Below are positions 1 through 5,666 of a stretch of DNA of 5,707 bases, piece by piece. Positions within the stretch are counted from its first letter, which is position 1. The number at the start of each line of letters is the position of its first letter. The stretch spans positions 1 through 5,707 of the forward strand of contig DZBA01000222.1 of NCBI GenBank assembly GCA_022729775.1, read 5' to 3'. Below the pieces are notes generated by a model. It had not been told where the DNA came from and searched no databases. It saw only the letters and a list, made by a program, of their open reading frames with translations. The stretch comes from Anaerolinea thermophila (GTDB lineage Bacteria > Chloroflexota > Anaerolineae > Anaerolineales > Villigracilaceae). A program made the position numbers and the translations under genes.

Positions 1-8
1 GGGAAAAG

Positions 9-45
9 ATTTCTCGCTACCGCTCGAAATGACAAGTCAGAATGA
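9..45. repeat. Possible fragment of a dispersed intergenic repeat
   Basis: This gene-free stretch contains the phrase 'ctcgctaccgctcgaaatgac'-like text, split here as ctcgctacc then gctcgaaatgac. It resembles the 'TTCGCTTCGCTCGGAATGACA' type of short non-coding repeat that litters intergenic regions of many environmental bacteria and gives rise to spurious peptides ending in '-EMT'. The similarity is from memory, and only one copy is visible in the window, so its repeat nature cannot be shown here. No ORF with coding character or RNA gene is visible in bases 1-66. Confidence 0.3.
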
Positions 46-66
46 GTAGGCTGAGTAGTTACCCCC

Positions 67-108
67 AAAAAACGGCATTCAGAATTTTATTTCTGAATGC
101 CGTTTTTT
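67..108 (-). terminator. Rho-independent terminator of galE (symmetrical, may work both ways)
   Basis: An 18-bp perfect stem (67-84 with 91-108; core CGGCATTCAGAA / TTCTGAATGCCG) encloses a 6-nt loop and has A/T runs on both sides. On the minus strand it starts immediately after the galE TAA stop (109-111) and ends in a run of T. The T run on the plus strand (103-110) means it could also stop a plus-strand transcript entering from the left edge. Confidence 0.92.
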
Positions 109-1089
109 TTATTTTCCTTCATATCCATTCGGGTGTGACGTGTGCCACTCCCATGCGCTGGAAAGAATATCGCGCAGGTTGGTGTGCGTTGGCTTCCAGC
201 CCAATTCATCCATGATTTTGTTCGGGGATGCAACCAGACGCGCGGAATCACCGGGGCGGCGCGGGGCTTCGACAACAGGGATGGCGTGTCCCGTCACCGC
301 GCGAGCGGATTCAATCACCTCGCGCACCGAAAATCCATTTCCGCTGCCGACGTTATACGTCAACTTATCGCGCGCTTCGAGCGCGTTCAACGCAAGCAAA
401 TGCGCAGAGACCAAATCCGCAATGTGGATGTAATCGCGGATGCACGTGCCGTCCGGGGTTGGGTAATCTGTGCCGAAAATGGTCGCGTGGTCTGACTGTC
501 CCAGCGCAATTTGCAACACGCGCGGAATCAAGTGCGATTCTGGTTGGTGCGCCTCGCCGCGATTGGGCAGCGCGCCGCAAGCATTGAAATATCTCAACAC
601 CGCAAAATGCAAACCGTAAATTTGGCGATACCATTCGAGCGCCTGCTCAGTCATCAACTTGGTATGACCGTAAACGTTGGTGGGTCCAAGCGGGGATTCT
701 TCGGTCAGCGGGTCTTCGCTCGATTGATACACAGCGGCAGTCGAAGAAAAAACCATCTTCCGAATCCCCGCCTGCACTGCGGTTTCCATCAAATTCAATG
801 AGTTCATAAAATTATTACGGAAGAATTTACCGGGGTCTTTCATGCTCTCGCCCGCTTCGATGAAGGCGGCAAAATGCATGACCGCATCAAACTTGGTGGA
901 GGTTAAAGCCTCAGCCAGCGCGTGGCTGTCTTCCAAATTGGCGTGGATGAATCGCGCGCCTTCGGGGACTGCCGCGCGATGCCCGGTGACCAGCGAGTCG
1001 AACACGGTGACGGAATGCCCGGACTTGATCAGCGCCTCTGCGGTGGCAGAGCCAATATAGCCCGCGCCGCCTGTGATAAAAATATTCAT
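109..1089 (-). CDS. galE: UDP-glucose 4-epimerase
   Basis: This 326-aa cytosolic enzyme of the extended short-chain dehydrogenase family interconverts UDP-glucose and UDP-galactose using bound NAD (Leloir pathway and supply of UDP-galactose for glycans). The N-terminal NAD-binding glycine motif GGAGYIG is at residues 7-13. The catalytic residues are Thr117 (in SSTAAVY), Tyr140 and Lys144 (YGHTK). The family-typical blocks YPTPDGTCIRDYIHIADL, GSGNGFSVREV and RRPGDSARLVA follow in order, and the length is normal. The start at 1089 (MNIFITGG) is chosen because an AGGAG site lies 7 nt upstream and the nucleotide-binding strand begins at residue 2; the in-frame ATG nine codons upstream adds an unrelated MQQTYRRTS leader. 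It has its own promoter 52 nt after the esterase gene and a terminator at its stop. GalE versus a close UDP-sugar or UDP-GlcNAc epimerase cannot be fully separated by eye. Confidence 0.95.
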   Translation of the reverse strand: MNIFITGGAGYIGSATAEALIKSGHSVTVFDSLVTGHRAAVPEGARFIHANLEDSHALAEALTSTKFDAVMHFAAFIEAGESMKDPGKFFRNNFMNSLNLMETAVQAGIRKMVFSSTAAVYQSSEDPLTEESPLGPTNVYGHTKLMTEQALEWYRQIYGLHFAVLRYFNACGALPNRGEAHQPESHLIPRVLQIALGQSDHATIFGTDYPTPDGTCIRDYIHIADLVSAHLLALNALEARDKLTYNVGSGNGFSVREVIESARAVTGHAIPVVEAPRRPGDSARLVASPNKIMDELGWKPTHTNLRDILSSAWEWHTSHPNGYEGK

Positions 1090-1096
1090 TGATGTT

Positions 1097-1101
1097 CTCC
1101 T
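1097..1101 (-). promoter_or_regulatory. Shine-Dalgarno site of galE
   Basis: The minus strand reads AGGAG with 7 nt to the ATG at 1089. This decides the galE start against the upstream in-frame ATG at 1116. It is the clearest ribosome-binding site in the window. Confidence 0.88.
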
Positions 1102-1118
1102 GTATGTTTGCTGCAAAG

Positions 1119-1124
1119 ATTATA
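1119..1124 (-). promoter_or_regulatory. -10 box of the galE promoter
   Basis: A perfect TATAAT is read on the minus strand 29 nt before the galE ATG, predicting a 5' leader of roughly 20-25 nt that contains the AGGAG site. No convincing -35 hexamer is visible 16-18 bp upstream. The call therefore rests on the -10 box and its position between two genes. Confidence 0.55.
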
Positions 1125-1141
1125 CAATACTCAAGATTATC

Positions 1142-2032
1142 TTATTGCCCGGCGAGTTCCTGTTGCTGCCAGAAAACGCCATACCAGCGCAAATAGTCCT
1201 TGACATGCGCGCCCCAATAATTTTCGGTATGGTCGCCGGAAAAACGATGGAATTCGTGAATATACTCATTTTGCCTGAGTAATTCTTCAAATAAAATGGA
1301 ATCGCCAAGTCCTGGGTCTGCGTCGCCAATGTCAATCCAAATCAGGGGACGTGTTTCTTCGGGAATATTTTTTGTAATCATATCGAGATAGGGCGCGTTA
1401 TCCTTGAACAGCGCGGGCGAGTGGAATCCCAATGCGCCAAACAACGCAGGATAATCGAAACCCAGCTTTGCTGTCCAGCCGCCGCCGCGAGAGAGTCCGC
1501 CCAGCGCGCGGTATTTTCGTTCGGCGCGGGTGCGATAATTCGCGTCTACGTATGGAATCAGGTCGTTGATAACGCGCGAGCCAAATCCCCCACCGGATGG
1601 CAAATTCCAATAACGGTCATCGGGAAATACAATAATGAACGGCGCAACTTTATTGTTATGAATTAACTTATCCGCCATCTGCGGCGCGCCAAGCCGCACC
1701 CATTGGTCTTGGGTGTAGGTTTGCCCATGAAGCAAATATAAAACGGGATAACGCGCGGTTTCATATTCATAACAGGGAGGCAGGTAAATCATAAATTCCT
1801 GCGGCGGTCTGGTGGTTGCGACCACATCCTGTTGCACGCGCCCCGGCATGGTTAAACACGCCAGTGGGGTGGGCGTAAATACCGGCGCTGCGGTGACAGT
1901 CACCGTTGGCGGCGGGGCAATGATGGCAGGCGTTGTCGTTGGGGCGGATGCGGCAACTTGGGGCGCGGAACACGCGGAAAGCCCAATAAAAACAGAAAAG
2001 CAAAATCCAAGAACGGCTTGACGGGTTATCAT
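1142..2032 (-). CDS. Lipoprotein esterase (PF00756, esterase D / feruloyl-esterase-like)
   Basis: This 296-aa predicted lipoprotein has a signal segment at residues 1-20 ending in lipobox Leu18-Ser-Ala-Cys21. A Thr/Pro/Ala linker covers about 22-56, and an alpha/beta-hydrolase domain runs from about 60 to 290. The landmarks are LLHG at 100-103, the nucleophile elbow GLSRGG with Ser181, an acid residue in GDADPG (Asp239, less likely Asp237) and His268 in GDHTENYW. These give a complete Ser-Asp-His triad as in the putative-esterase family. It should act outside the membrane on acyl or feruloyl esters, but the substrate is unknown. Cys59 and Cys87 could form a disulfide. The frame stays open to 2164, but those extra residues are antisense tRNA-Pro. 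ATG 2041 is the alternative start; 2032 is preferred because a TATAAT box overlaps 2041 and lies 7 nt before 2032. It precedes galE in the same direction. Confidence 0.85.
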   Translation of the reverse strand: MITRQAVLGFCFSVFIGLSACSAPQVAASAPTTTPAIIAPPPTVTVTAAPVFTPTPLACLTMPGRVQQDVVATTRPPQEFMIYLPPCYEYETARYPVLYLLHGQTYTQDQWVRLGAPQMADKLIHNNKVAPFIIVFPDDRYWNLPSGGGFGSRVINDLIPYVDANYRTRAERKYRALGGLSRGGGWTAKLGFDYPALFGALGFHSPALFKDNAPYLDMITKNIPEETRPLIWIDIGDADPGLGDSILFEELLRQNEYIHEFHRFSGDHTENYWGAHVKDYLRWYGVFWQQQELAGQ

Positions 2033-2047
2033 TCTTCGCATTATACT
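2018..2047 (+). promoter_or_regulatory. Promoter of tRNA-Pro
   Basis: TTGACG (2018-2023) and TATACT (2042-2047) are separated by 18 bp, each one mismatch from the sigma70-type consensus. Transcription would begin near 2053-2055, a few bases before the mature tRNA end at 2062. The -35 box lies within the first codons of the divergent esterase gene, so promoter and coding sequence overlap. Confidence 0.72.
2040..2045 (-). promoter_or_regulatory. -10 box of the esterase gene, probably giving a leaderless mRNA
   Basis: The minus strand reads TATAAT, then 7 nt, then the ATG at 2032. Transcription starting 7-8 nt after a -10 box would begin at or next to that ATG. No Shine-Dalgarno site precedes either candidate start. 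No recognisable -35 box is present, since that position falls in the tRNA gene. The box overlaps the plus-strand tRNA -10 element. Confidence 0.45.
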
Positions 2048-2061
2048 CGTATGGCTTGTCG

Positions 2062-2136
2062 CGGGGCGTAGCGCAGTCCGGCTAGCGCGCTTGCTTTGGG
2101 AGCAAGAGGCCCCGGGTTCGAATCCCGGCGCCCCGA
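2062..2136 (+). tRNA. tRNA-Pro (anticodon TGG)
   Basis: A complete 75-nt cloverleaf can be folded by hand. The acceptor stem pairs 2062-2068 with 2129-2135 (7 of 7) and the discriminator A is at 2136. The D stem is GCGC/GCGC (2071-2074, 2085-2088). The anticodon stem CTTGC/GCAAG (2090-2094, 2102-2106) holds the loop TTTGGGA with TGG at 2097-2099. The T stem CCGGG/CCCGG (2112-2116, 2124-2128) holds the loop TTCGAAT. First pair C1-G72 and A73 are the usual bacterial proline identity features. It reads CCA codons (and other CCN with wobble). The 3' CCA is not encoded (CTA follows), so it must be added by tRNA nucleotidyltransferase. Confidence 0.97.
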
Positions 2137-2164
2137 CTATGTTGTTACATGGGCAGAAAATCAA

Positions 2165-2211
2165 AAGCCACAGGAAACACTGAGGAAACCTTCCTTGTGA
2201 TTCCGTGGCTT
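2165..2211 (+). terminator. Long imperfect stem-loop after tRNA-Pro, possible terminator
   Basis: AAGCCAC (2165-2171) pairs with GTGGCTT (2205-2211). Inside, GGAA/TTCC, CAC/GTG and AGGAA/TTCCT continue the stem with single-base bulges and mismatches up to a 3-4-nt loop near 2188-2190. Only a poor T-tract (TTATTTGAT) follows. It may therefore be a weak terminator, a processing or attenuation structure, or a leader element of the following operon rather than a strong stop. Confidence 0.45.
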
Positions 2212-2232
2212 ATTTGATAGGTTAAATTCCAT

Positions 2233-2237
2233 AGAGG
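2233..2237 (+). promoter_or_regulatory. Shine-Dalgarno site of the 100-aa gene
   Basis: AGAGG ends 10 nt before the ATG at 2248, on the long side of normal spacing. It supports this start. No convincing promoter could be picked out between the hairpin and this site. Confidence 0.55.
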
Positions 2238-2247
2238 ATGTAAAAAA

Positions 2248-2550
2248 ATGGCAAAGATAATTGACGGAATTGTTGAAGCAGTCCGCTATAAGAACGGACA
2301 GATTACCGGGGTACGGGTGTACGAACGACGGGGAGCCACCTATTCAGACCGCGTACTGCTGGACCGCAAGACCTTGCTGGAGCGCCTGCAAAAAGGACAG
2401 CAGTATATGACCGGCATACGTCAAGAACTCCGCGCCAGCACATTCACTGTTGGCAAGGCGCTTATGCTCGTAAAACAGGATGGGCGCGAAATCATCGCCA
2501 CCCGCGAAAATGCAGCCCACGATGAAATTGAAGAAGCGCTTCTCTATTAA
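2248..2550 (+). CDS. Conserved-looking 100-aa protein of unknown function
   Basis: This is a small soluble protein with no signal peptide, membrane helix or cysteine. I do not recognise a family. The first half alternates hydrophobic and charged residues in strand-like fashion (DGIVEAVRY at 6-14, ITGVRVYERR at 19-28). A basic/acidic helix with RKTLLERLQKG follows at about 40-50. Strands with ALMLVKQDGREIIATRE lie at about 71-87, and the tail is acidic (HDEIEEALLY). The layout suggests a small beta-rich domain. A Shine-Dalgarno site precedes it, and it starts a run of four tightly packed plus-strand genes, with the next gene only 9 nt downstream. The pairing with the NERD-like membrane protein suggests a shared function, but nothing in the sequence says which. 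Confidence 0.78.
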   Translation: MAKIIDGIVEAVRYKNGQITGVRVYERRGATYSDRVLLDRKTLLERLQKGQQYMTGIRQELRASTFTVGKALMLVKQDGREIIATRENAAHDEIEEALLY

Positions 2551-2559
2551 ATAAAAAAA

Positions 2560-3450
2560 ATGAAACTCATTGATAAAACCCCCGGTCTGGATGAAAAAGG
2601 CGAAATCAGTTTTACAGGGCGGATGAAGGGAACGTTCAAATATGGGATGAACTGGTATCCTGAAATGGAAGCGCAAAAGGAAGTGATTGCGCTGCTCGAC
2701 CGTTCACTTGAAAAGGGCTTTGTGCTGCTTCGCAACCTGACCTTGCCCAACAGCAACATCCTGCTTCCCATTGTATTAATCGGCTTGGGTGGAATTCAAC
2801 TCATTTATGTGACCCCGCTCAAAGGACGCTTCGAAGCCAAAGGCGACCAGTGGAATAAAATTGACAATAGCGGAAATTCACAACCAGCGGGTGAAAACCT
2901 TCTGGACCGCACATCAAAACTGGCGCGCGTTTTTCAAAAATTTTTGGAAGACACGCAAAAGGTCAAACTGCCCAACCCAGTCGAGCCTGTGCTGATTTCT
3001 GTCAACCCCGGCGCGCACATCGAATCCATGCGCCCCATTATCAAAGTGGTCAAGAGCGACGCGCTTAAGCCATATATTACATCCCTCTTGCAAGCGCCCC
3101 CAGTCTGGCGGTCTGAATTTATTTACGCGCTAGCTGACCGCCTTGCTGACCCAAAACTCGGCGAGCCAGTCCCCGACCCTGCTGCCCCCCCCGAACCTGA
3201 GCCGGAACCGGAGCGAAATTCCTTCCGCGATGAAATTCAAGACGCGAGTGATTTTTCCGCAATGGAAGAAGATCCGCATGAGCAAGCCGCTCCTGTCAGG
3301 CAGGCGCGTCCGCGTCCCAAAAAGGCGGCGCAGCCCAAAGGGATGTTTGGCATGAGCAAAGCACAGGTCGCCATTCTTGCCGGCTTCCTTATATTCTGGC
3401 TGTGCGCCATGATTGGCTTGGGCGCGCTTATTCTTTTAAATCCACAATAA
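2560..3450 (+). CDS. Tail-anchored protein with a degenerate NERD-like domain
   Basis: This 296-aa protein has four parts: a charged N-terminus (1-35), a domain at about 36-178 resembling the NERD (nuclease-related) fold, an acidic Pro-Glu and Arg/Lys-rich linker (about 200-262), and one C-terminal membrane helix (about 269-293) with only three residues after it. The NERD likeness is in the order of elements: a helix and FVLLRNLTLP, the strand IVLIGLGGIQLIYV (71-84), LKGRF and GDQW (87-98), a helix carrying LARVFQKFLE, then EPVLISVNP and IIKVVKSDAL. The positions that are normally Asp, Glu and Lys in NERD nucleases are here Leu/Pro (69-70), Tyr83 and Thr85, so nuclease activity is unlikely. 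No signal peptide is seen, so the bulk should face the cytosol, held by its tail. No ribosome-binding site is visible in the 9-nt A-rich gap after the 100-aa gene, so translational coupling is likely. The NERD assignment is by eye. Confidence 0.72.
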   Translation: MKLIDKTPGLDEKGEISFTGRMKGTFKYGMNWYPEMEAQKEVIALLDRSLEKGFVLLRNLTLPNSNILLPIVLIGLGGIQLIYVTPLKGRFEAKGDQWNKIDNSGNSQPAGENLLDRTSKLARVFQKFLEDTQKVKLPNPVEPVLISVNPGAHIESMRPIIKVVKSDALKPYITSLLQAPPVWRSEFIYALADRLADPKLGEPVPDPAAPPEPEPEPERNSFRDEIQDASDFSAMEEDPHEQAAPVRQARPRPKKAAQPKGMFGMSKAQVAILAGFLIFWLCAMIGLGALILLNPQ

Positions 3451-3452
3451 CT

Positions 3453-4184
3453 TTGTCCACACCTTTTTTATCCATTGTTATCCCAGCACATAATGAAGAA
3501 ACCCGCCTGCCGCGCACATTGCAGCAGGTCTTTGCGTTTCTCGAAAAGCAGCCCTACGAATCAGAAATTCTGATTATCGAAAATGGCAGCTCAGACCGCA
3601 CGCTCGAACTTGCGCAAGAAACCGCAAAGCAGCGCGCGAACCTGATTGTCATTCACGAAGAACAGCGCGGCAAGGGCAACGCAGTGCGGCGCGGAATGTT
3701 GGCGGCGCGCGGGCAATATCGCTTCATCTGCGACGCGGACCTTTCCATGCCCATCGAGGAAGTGTCCAAATTCCTGCCGCCCGCGCTCGAAGACTTCGAT
3801 GTCGCCATCGGTTCGCGCGAAGCGCCGGGCGCGGTGCGTTATAACGAGCCGCCTTATCGGCATATCGGCGGGCGCGCAATCAACCTTGCCATTCGCCTGC
3901 TCATCCTGCCCGGCTTGAACGATACGCAATGCGGTTTCAAATGCTTTCGCAGCGACGTCGCCGCAGATATATTTCAACAACAGACCTTGCTCGGCTGGTC
4001 TTTCGACATCGAAATCCTATACCTTGCGCGGCGAAAAAAAATGCGCGTCCGCGAAATTCCCATTCACTGGTACTTCGACGCGGACAGCAAAGTCAGCGCG
4101 ATACGCGACGCCCTGCGCATGATTATGGATATTTTCCGCATTCATTACAACGCCTTGCGCGGCAAATATGACTTCAAGCCCTGA
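3453..4184 (+). CDS. Family-2 glycosyltransferase, ALG5 / polyprenyl-phosphate glucosyltransferase-like
   Basis: This 243-aa GT-A enzyme is predicted to move a sugar from a nucleotide-sugar to polyprenyl phosphate at the cytoplasmic face of the membrane. The motifs in order are SIVIPAHNEE (7-16), ENGSSDRT (43-50), RGKGNAVRRGM (72-82), the metal-binding DAD (94-96), IGSRE (119-123), DTQCGFKCFR (157-166), GWSFDIEIL (181-189) and IPIHW near the C-terminus. DTQCGFK and the FD-E motif are typical of the dolichyl-phosphate glucosyltransferase group; the true sugar is unknown. No membrane helix is obvious. The start is uncertain. TTG 3453 lies 2 nt after the upstream stop and places SIVIP where homologues have it. 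The only in-frame ATG (3402) would overlap the upstream membrane-helix codons by 49 nt and add 17 residues without family character. Neither start has a clear ribosome-binding site. The gene overlaps rnhB by 17 nt. Confidence 0.88.
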   Translation: MSTPFLSIVIPAHNEETRLPRTLQQVFAFLEKQPYESEILIIENGSSDRTLELAQETAKQRANLIVIHEEQRGKGNAVRRGMLAARGQYRFICDADLSMPIEEVSKFLPPALEDFDVAIGSREAPGAVRYNEPPYRHIGGRAINLAIRLLILPGLNDTQCGFKCFRSDVAADIFQQQTLLGWSFDIEILYLARRKKMRVREIPIHWYFDADSKVSAIRDALRMIMDIFRIHYNALRGKYDFKP

Positions 4185-4797
4185 CCTCTCGCACGAGAGC
4201 GAACTCTGGTCAACCTACCCATACATTGCAGGATTAGACGAAGCAGGACGCGGCGCGCTTGCCGGACCCGTTTGCGTGGGGGCTGTGATTTTGCCGGCGA
4301 AACATCCGCGCCTGCTTTCGACGCTGGACGGAGTGCGCGATTCCAAGCAGTTGACGCCCAGCGGGCGTGACCGGCTCGCGCCGCTCATCAAACAACACGC
4401 GCTTGCCTGGGGCGTAGGATTCTCTTCCGCTGCTGAAATAGACGAATTGGGAATCGTCCCCGCGACGCGGCTGGCAGCAATGCGCGCGCTTGAGTCCATC
4501 TCCATCTTCCCTGATTTTTTATTAACCGATTTTCGGCTTGAACTTCCGGAATTGGACGTGCCGCAATCCGCGCTTGTCAAAGGCGACCAACGCTCATTGA
4601 GCATTGCGGCGGCATCCATCCTCGCCAAAACCGCCCGTGATGATTTGATGAAGCAGCTGGGTTTGGAATATTCAAATTATGAGATGGCAAAACACAAAGG
4701 GTATGGAACGTATATCCATCGCCGCGCAATCGAGCGATTTGGCTTCTCCCCCATTCACCGCAAGACATTTCACATCAAAAAGATAATCCCGAAGTAG
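4168..4797 (+). CDS. rnhB: Ribonuclease HII
   Basis: This 209-aa cytosolic endonuclease cuts the RNA strand of RNA-DNA hybrids and starts removal of single ribonucleotides left in DNA. The four acidic metal-binding residues are present: Asp24 and Glu25 in GLDEAGRG, Asp121 in LLTDF and Asp140 in LVKGDQRS. DSKQL (58-62), AAASILAKTARD (147-158), HKGYGT and the closing HRKTF also match the family, and length is normal. ATG 4168 is the only good start before the first conserved strand. It lies inside the glycosyltransferase gene (17-nt overlap, different frame), so translation is probably coupled. The last six codons (KKIIPK) form one arm of the terminator stem. rnhB next to this glycosyltransferase is probably just operon neighbourhood, with no functional link visible. 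Confidence 0.96.
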   Translation: MTSSPDLSHESELWSTYPYIAGLDEAGRGALAGPVCVGAVILPAKHPRLLSTLDGVRDSKQLTPSGRDRLAPLIKQHALAWGVGFSSAAEIDELGIVPATRLAAMRALESISIFPDFLLTDFRLELPELDVPQSALVKGDQRSLSIAAASILAKTARDDLMKQLGLEYSNYEMAKHKGYGTYIHRRAIERFGFSPIHRKTFHIKKIIPK

Positions 4798-4820
4798 ACA
4801 AAACTTCGGGATTATCTTTT
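4778..4820. terminator. Bidirectional terminator shared by rnhB and the LysM gene
   Basis: A perfect 18-bp stem (4778-4795 with 4803-4820; core GATAATCCCGAAGT / ACTTCGGGATTATC) has a 7-nt loop. It ends in TTTT on the plus strand and TTTTT on the minus strand. It serves two converging genes. The left arm is the coding sequence for the rnhB C-terminus, with the TAG stop starting on the last stem base, and the right arm ends at the first base of the LysM-gene stop. Confidence 0.93.
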
Positions 4821-5659
4821 CATTTCTTCAAAATATTGCCGCCGCCAGAAAGTTTGCTTTCGGGCTTTCCAGCGCGCCACGCATAATAACCCAATGCCGC
4901 GCCGCCCAAAAGGAAAAATCCGCCGAGGATACCCAAGAACGGGGAACGCGCCTGCTGTTGGACAGTTTCTGTGCCAGGGTCAACCACCACCGCTTGTGAC
5001 TGAATGCCAAAATCCACAAAGGCGCGGTCGCCGGCTTTCACCTCTAACTTTGAACTTAAGTTCATGGTTGGGTTGTAATTATCGGGGATGCCGACCGTAA
5101 TGTTATAACTCCCCGCGGGGACATCCACAAAACAAATTCCCTGATACGCCTCTGGGTCTGCGGGGATGAGCGTATCCTGCGACGCGGAATATTCACCGTT
5201 GTTTTCGGTGACGCTGATCGCGCCGCCCGCAACGGCTGGCTCCGTCTCTTCGCGCAAGGCGTTGCCGTTCATATCATCAAAAAGCAGCACGCAAATTTCC
5301 GTTGTGCCGGTGAACGGCGTGGGCGTGACCGTCGGCGGCGCGGACGTTGGCGATGGTCCGGCGGTGGGCGTCCCTGCCGTGGAAATGATGCCGACCAAAT
5401 ATTCCTGCCCCGCGACAATCGTGCAATTCTCGTCTAGTTTTGCATTCAACTGGCGGAGCTGATCGACGCTGATTCCGTTCAACGCGGCAATGCGGACACA
5501 GCTATCGCCCGGCTGGGCAACATATAGAATGCGTCCATCTGGCAATGCGGTGGGCGTGAGTACCTGCTGAATATTTGGCGACGCGCCCGCAGGCAGCCAC
5601 AGACCAAAGATGAGCAGTCCAATTAAAGTTAGAAAGATAAGGAAACGCTTGGTATTCAT
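4820..5659 (-). CDS. Exported LysM and SdrD_B-like domain protein with C-terminal membrane anchor
   Basis: This 279-aa predicted envelope protein has a signal peptide at residues 1-26 (basic MNTKR, hydrophobic core, PAGA before Ser27). A LysM domain at about 43-90 (ILYVAQPGDSCVRIAALNG, then VDQLRQLN and GQEYLVG) is of the type that binds GlcNAc-containing glycans such as peptidoglycan. A Thr/Pro linker follows (about 94-118), then an SdrD_B/Cna_B-like beta-sandwich (about 121-219) with the calcium-loop-like DDMNGNALREETEP and VPAGSYNITV. A membrane helix (about 241-261) and a short basic tail finish it, with no LPXTG sorting motif. Cys54/Cys79 and Cys123/Cys176 are placed as two possible disulfides, one per domain. 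It may tether the membrane to wall material, but its role is inferred from domains only. The ATG at 5659 has no Shine-Dalgarno site and follows a TATAAT box by 7 nt. Confidence 0.85.
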   Translation of the reverse strand: MNTKRFLIFLTLIGLLIFGLWLPAGASPNIQQVLTPTALPDGRILYVAQPGDSCVRIAALNGISVDQLRQLNAKLDENCTIVAGQEYLVGIISTAGTPTAGPSPTSAPPTVTPTPFTGTTEICVLLFDDMNGNALREETEPAVAGGAISVTENNGEYSASQDTLIPADPEAYQGICFVDVPAGSYNITVGIPDNYNPTMNLSSKLEVKAGDRAFVDFGIQSQAVVVDPGTETVQQQARSPFLGILGGFFLLGGAALGYYAWRAGKPESKLSGGGNILKK

Positions 5660-5666
5660 ACGAAAA

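Noticed and set aside
140..801. Several plus-strand frames of 70-120 aa over galE
   Set aside because: They overlap each other and the clear galE gene, and are Arg/Ala-rich, as expected for shadows of GC-rich coding sequence.
1090..1116. Upstream ATG of galE adding MQQTYRRTS
   Set aside because: The AGGAG site and the NAD-binding strand both point to the ATG at 1089. The extension covers the ribosome-binding site itself.
2042..2164. N-terminal 41-residue extension of the esterase (starting MIFCPCNN)
   Set aside because: It is the translated antisense strand of tRNA-Pro. The lipoprotein signal begins at 2032 or 2041.
2532..2543. Perfect 12-bp palindrome AGAAGCGCTTCT at the end of the 100-aa gene
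   Set aside because: It is short, inside coding sequence and not followed by a T run, so it is neither a terminator nor a convincing operator.
2344..2676. 110-aa minus-strand frame spanning the junction of the 100-aa and NERD-like genes
   Set aside because: It is antisense to two plus-strand genes that have better composition, spacing and domain support. It has no ribosome-binding site or motif.
3591..3980. 129-aa reading frame opposite the glycosyltransferase gene
   Set aside because: It is a shadow of a well-supported glycosyltransferase, with a random-looking composition.
4215..4628. 137-aa reading frame opposite rnhB
   Set aside because: It lies wholly within rnhB on the other strand and has no motif or ribosome-binding site; RNase HII is certain.
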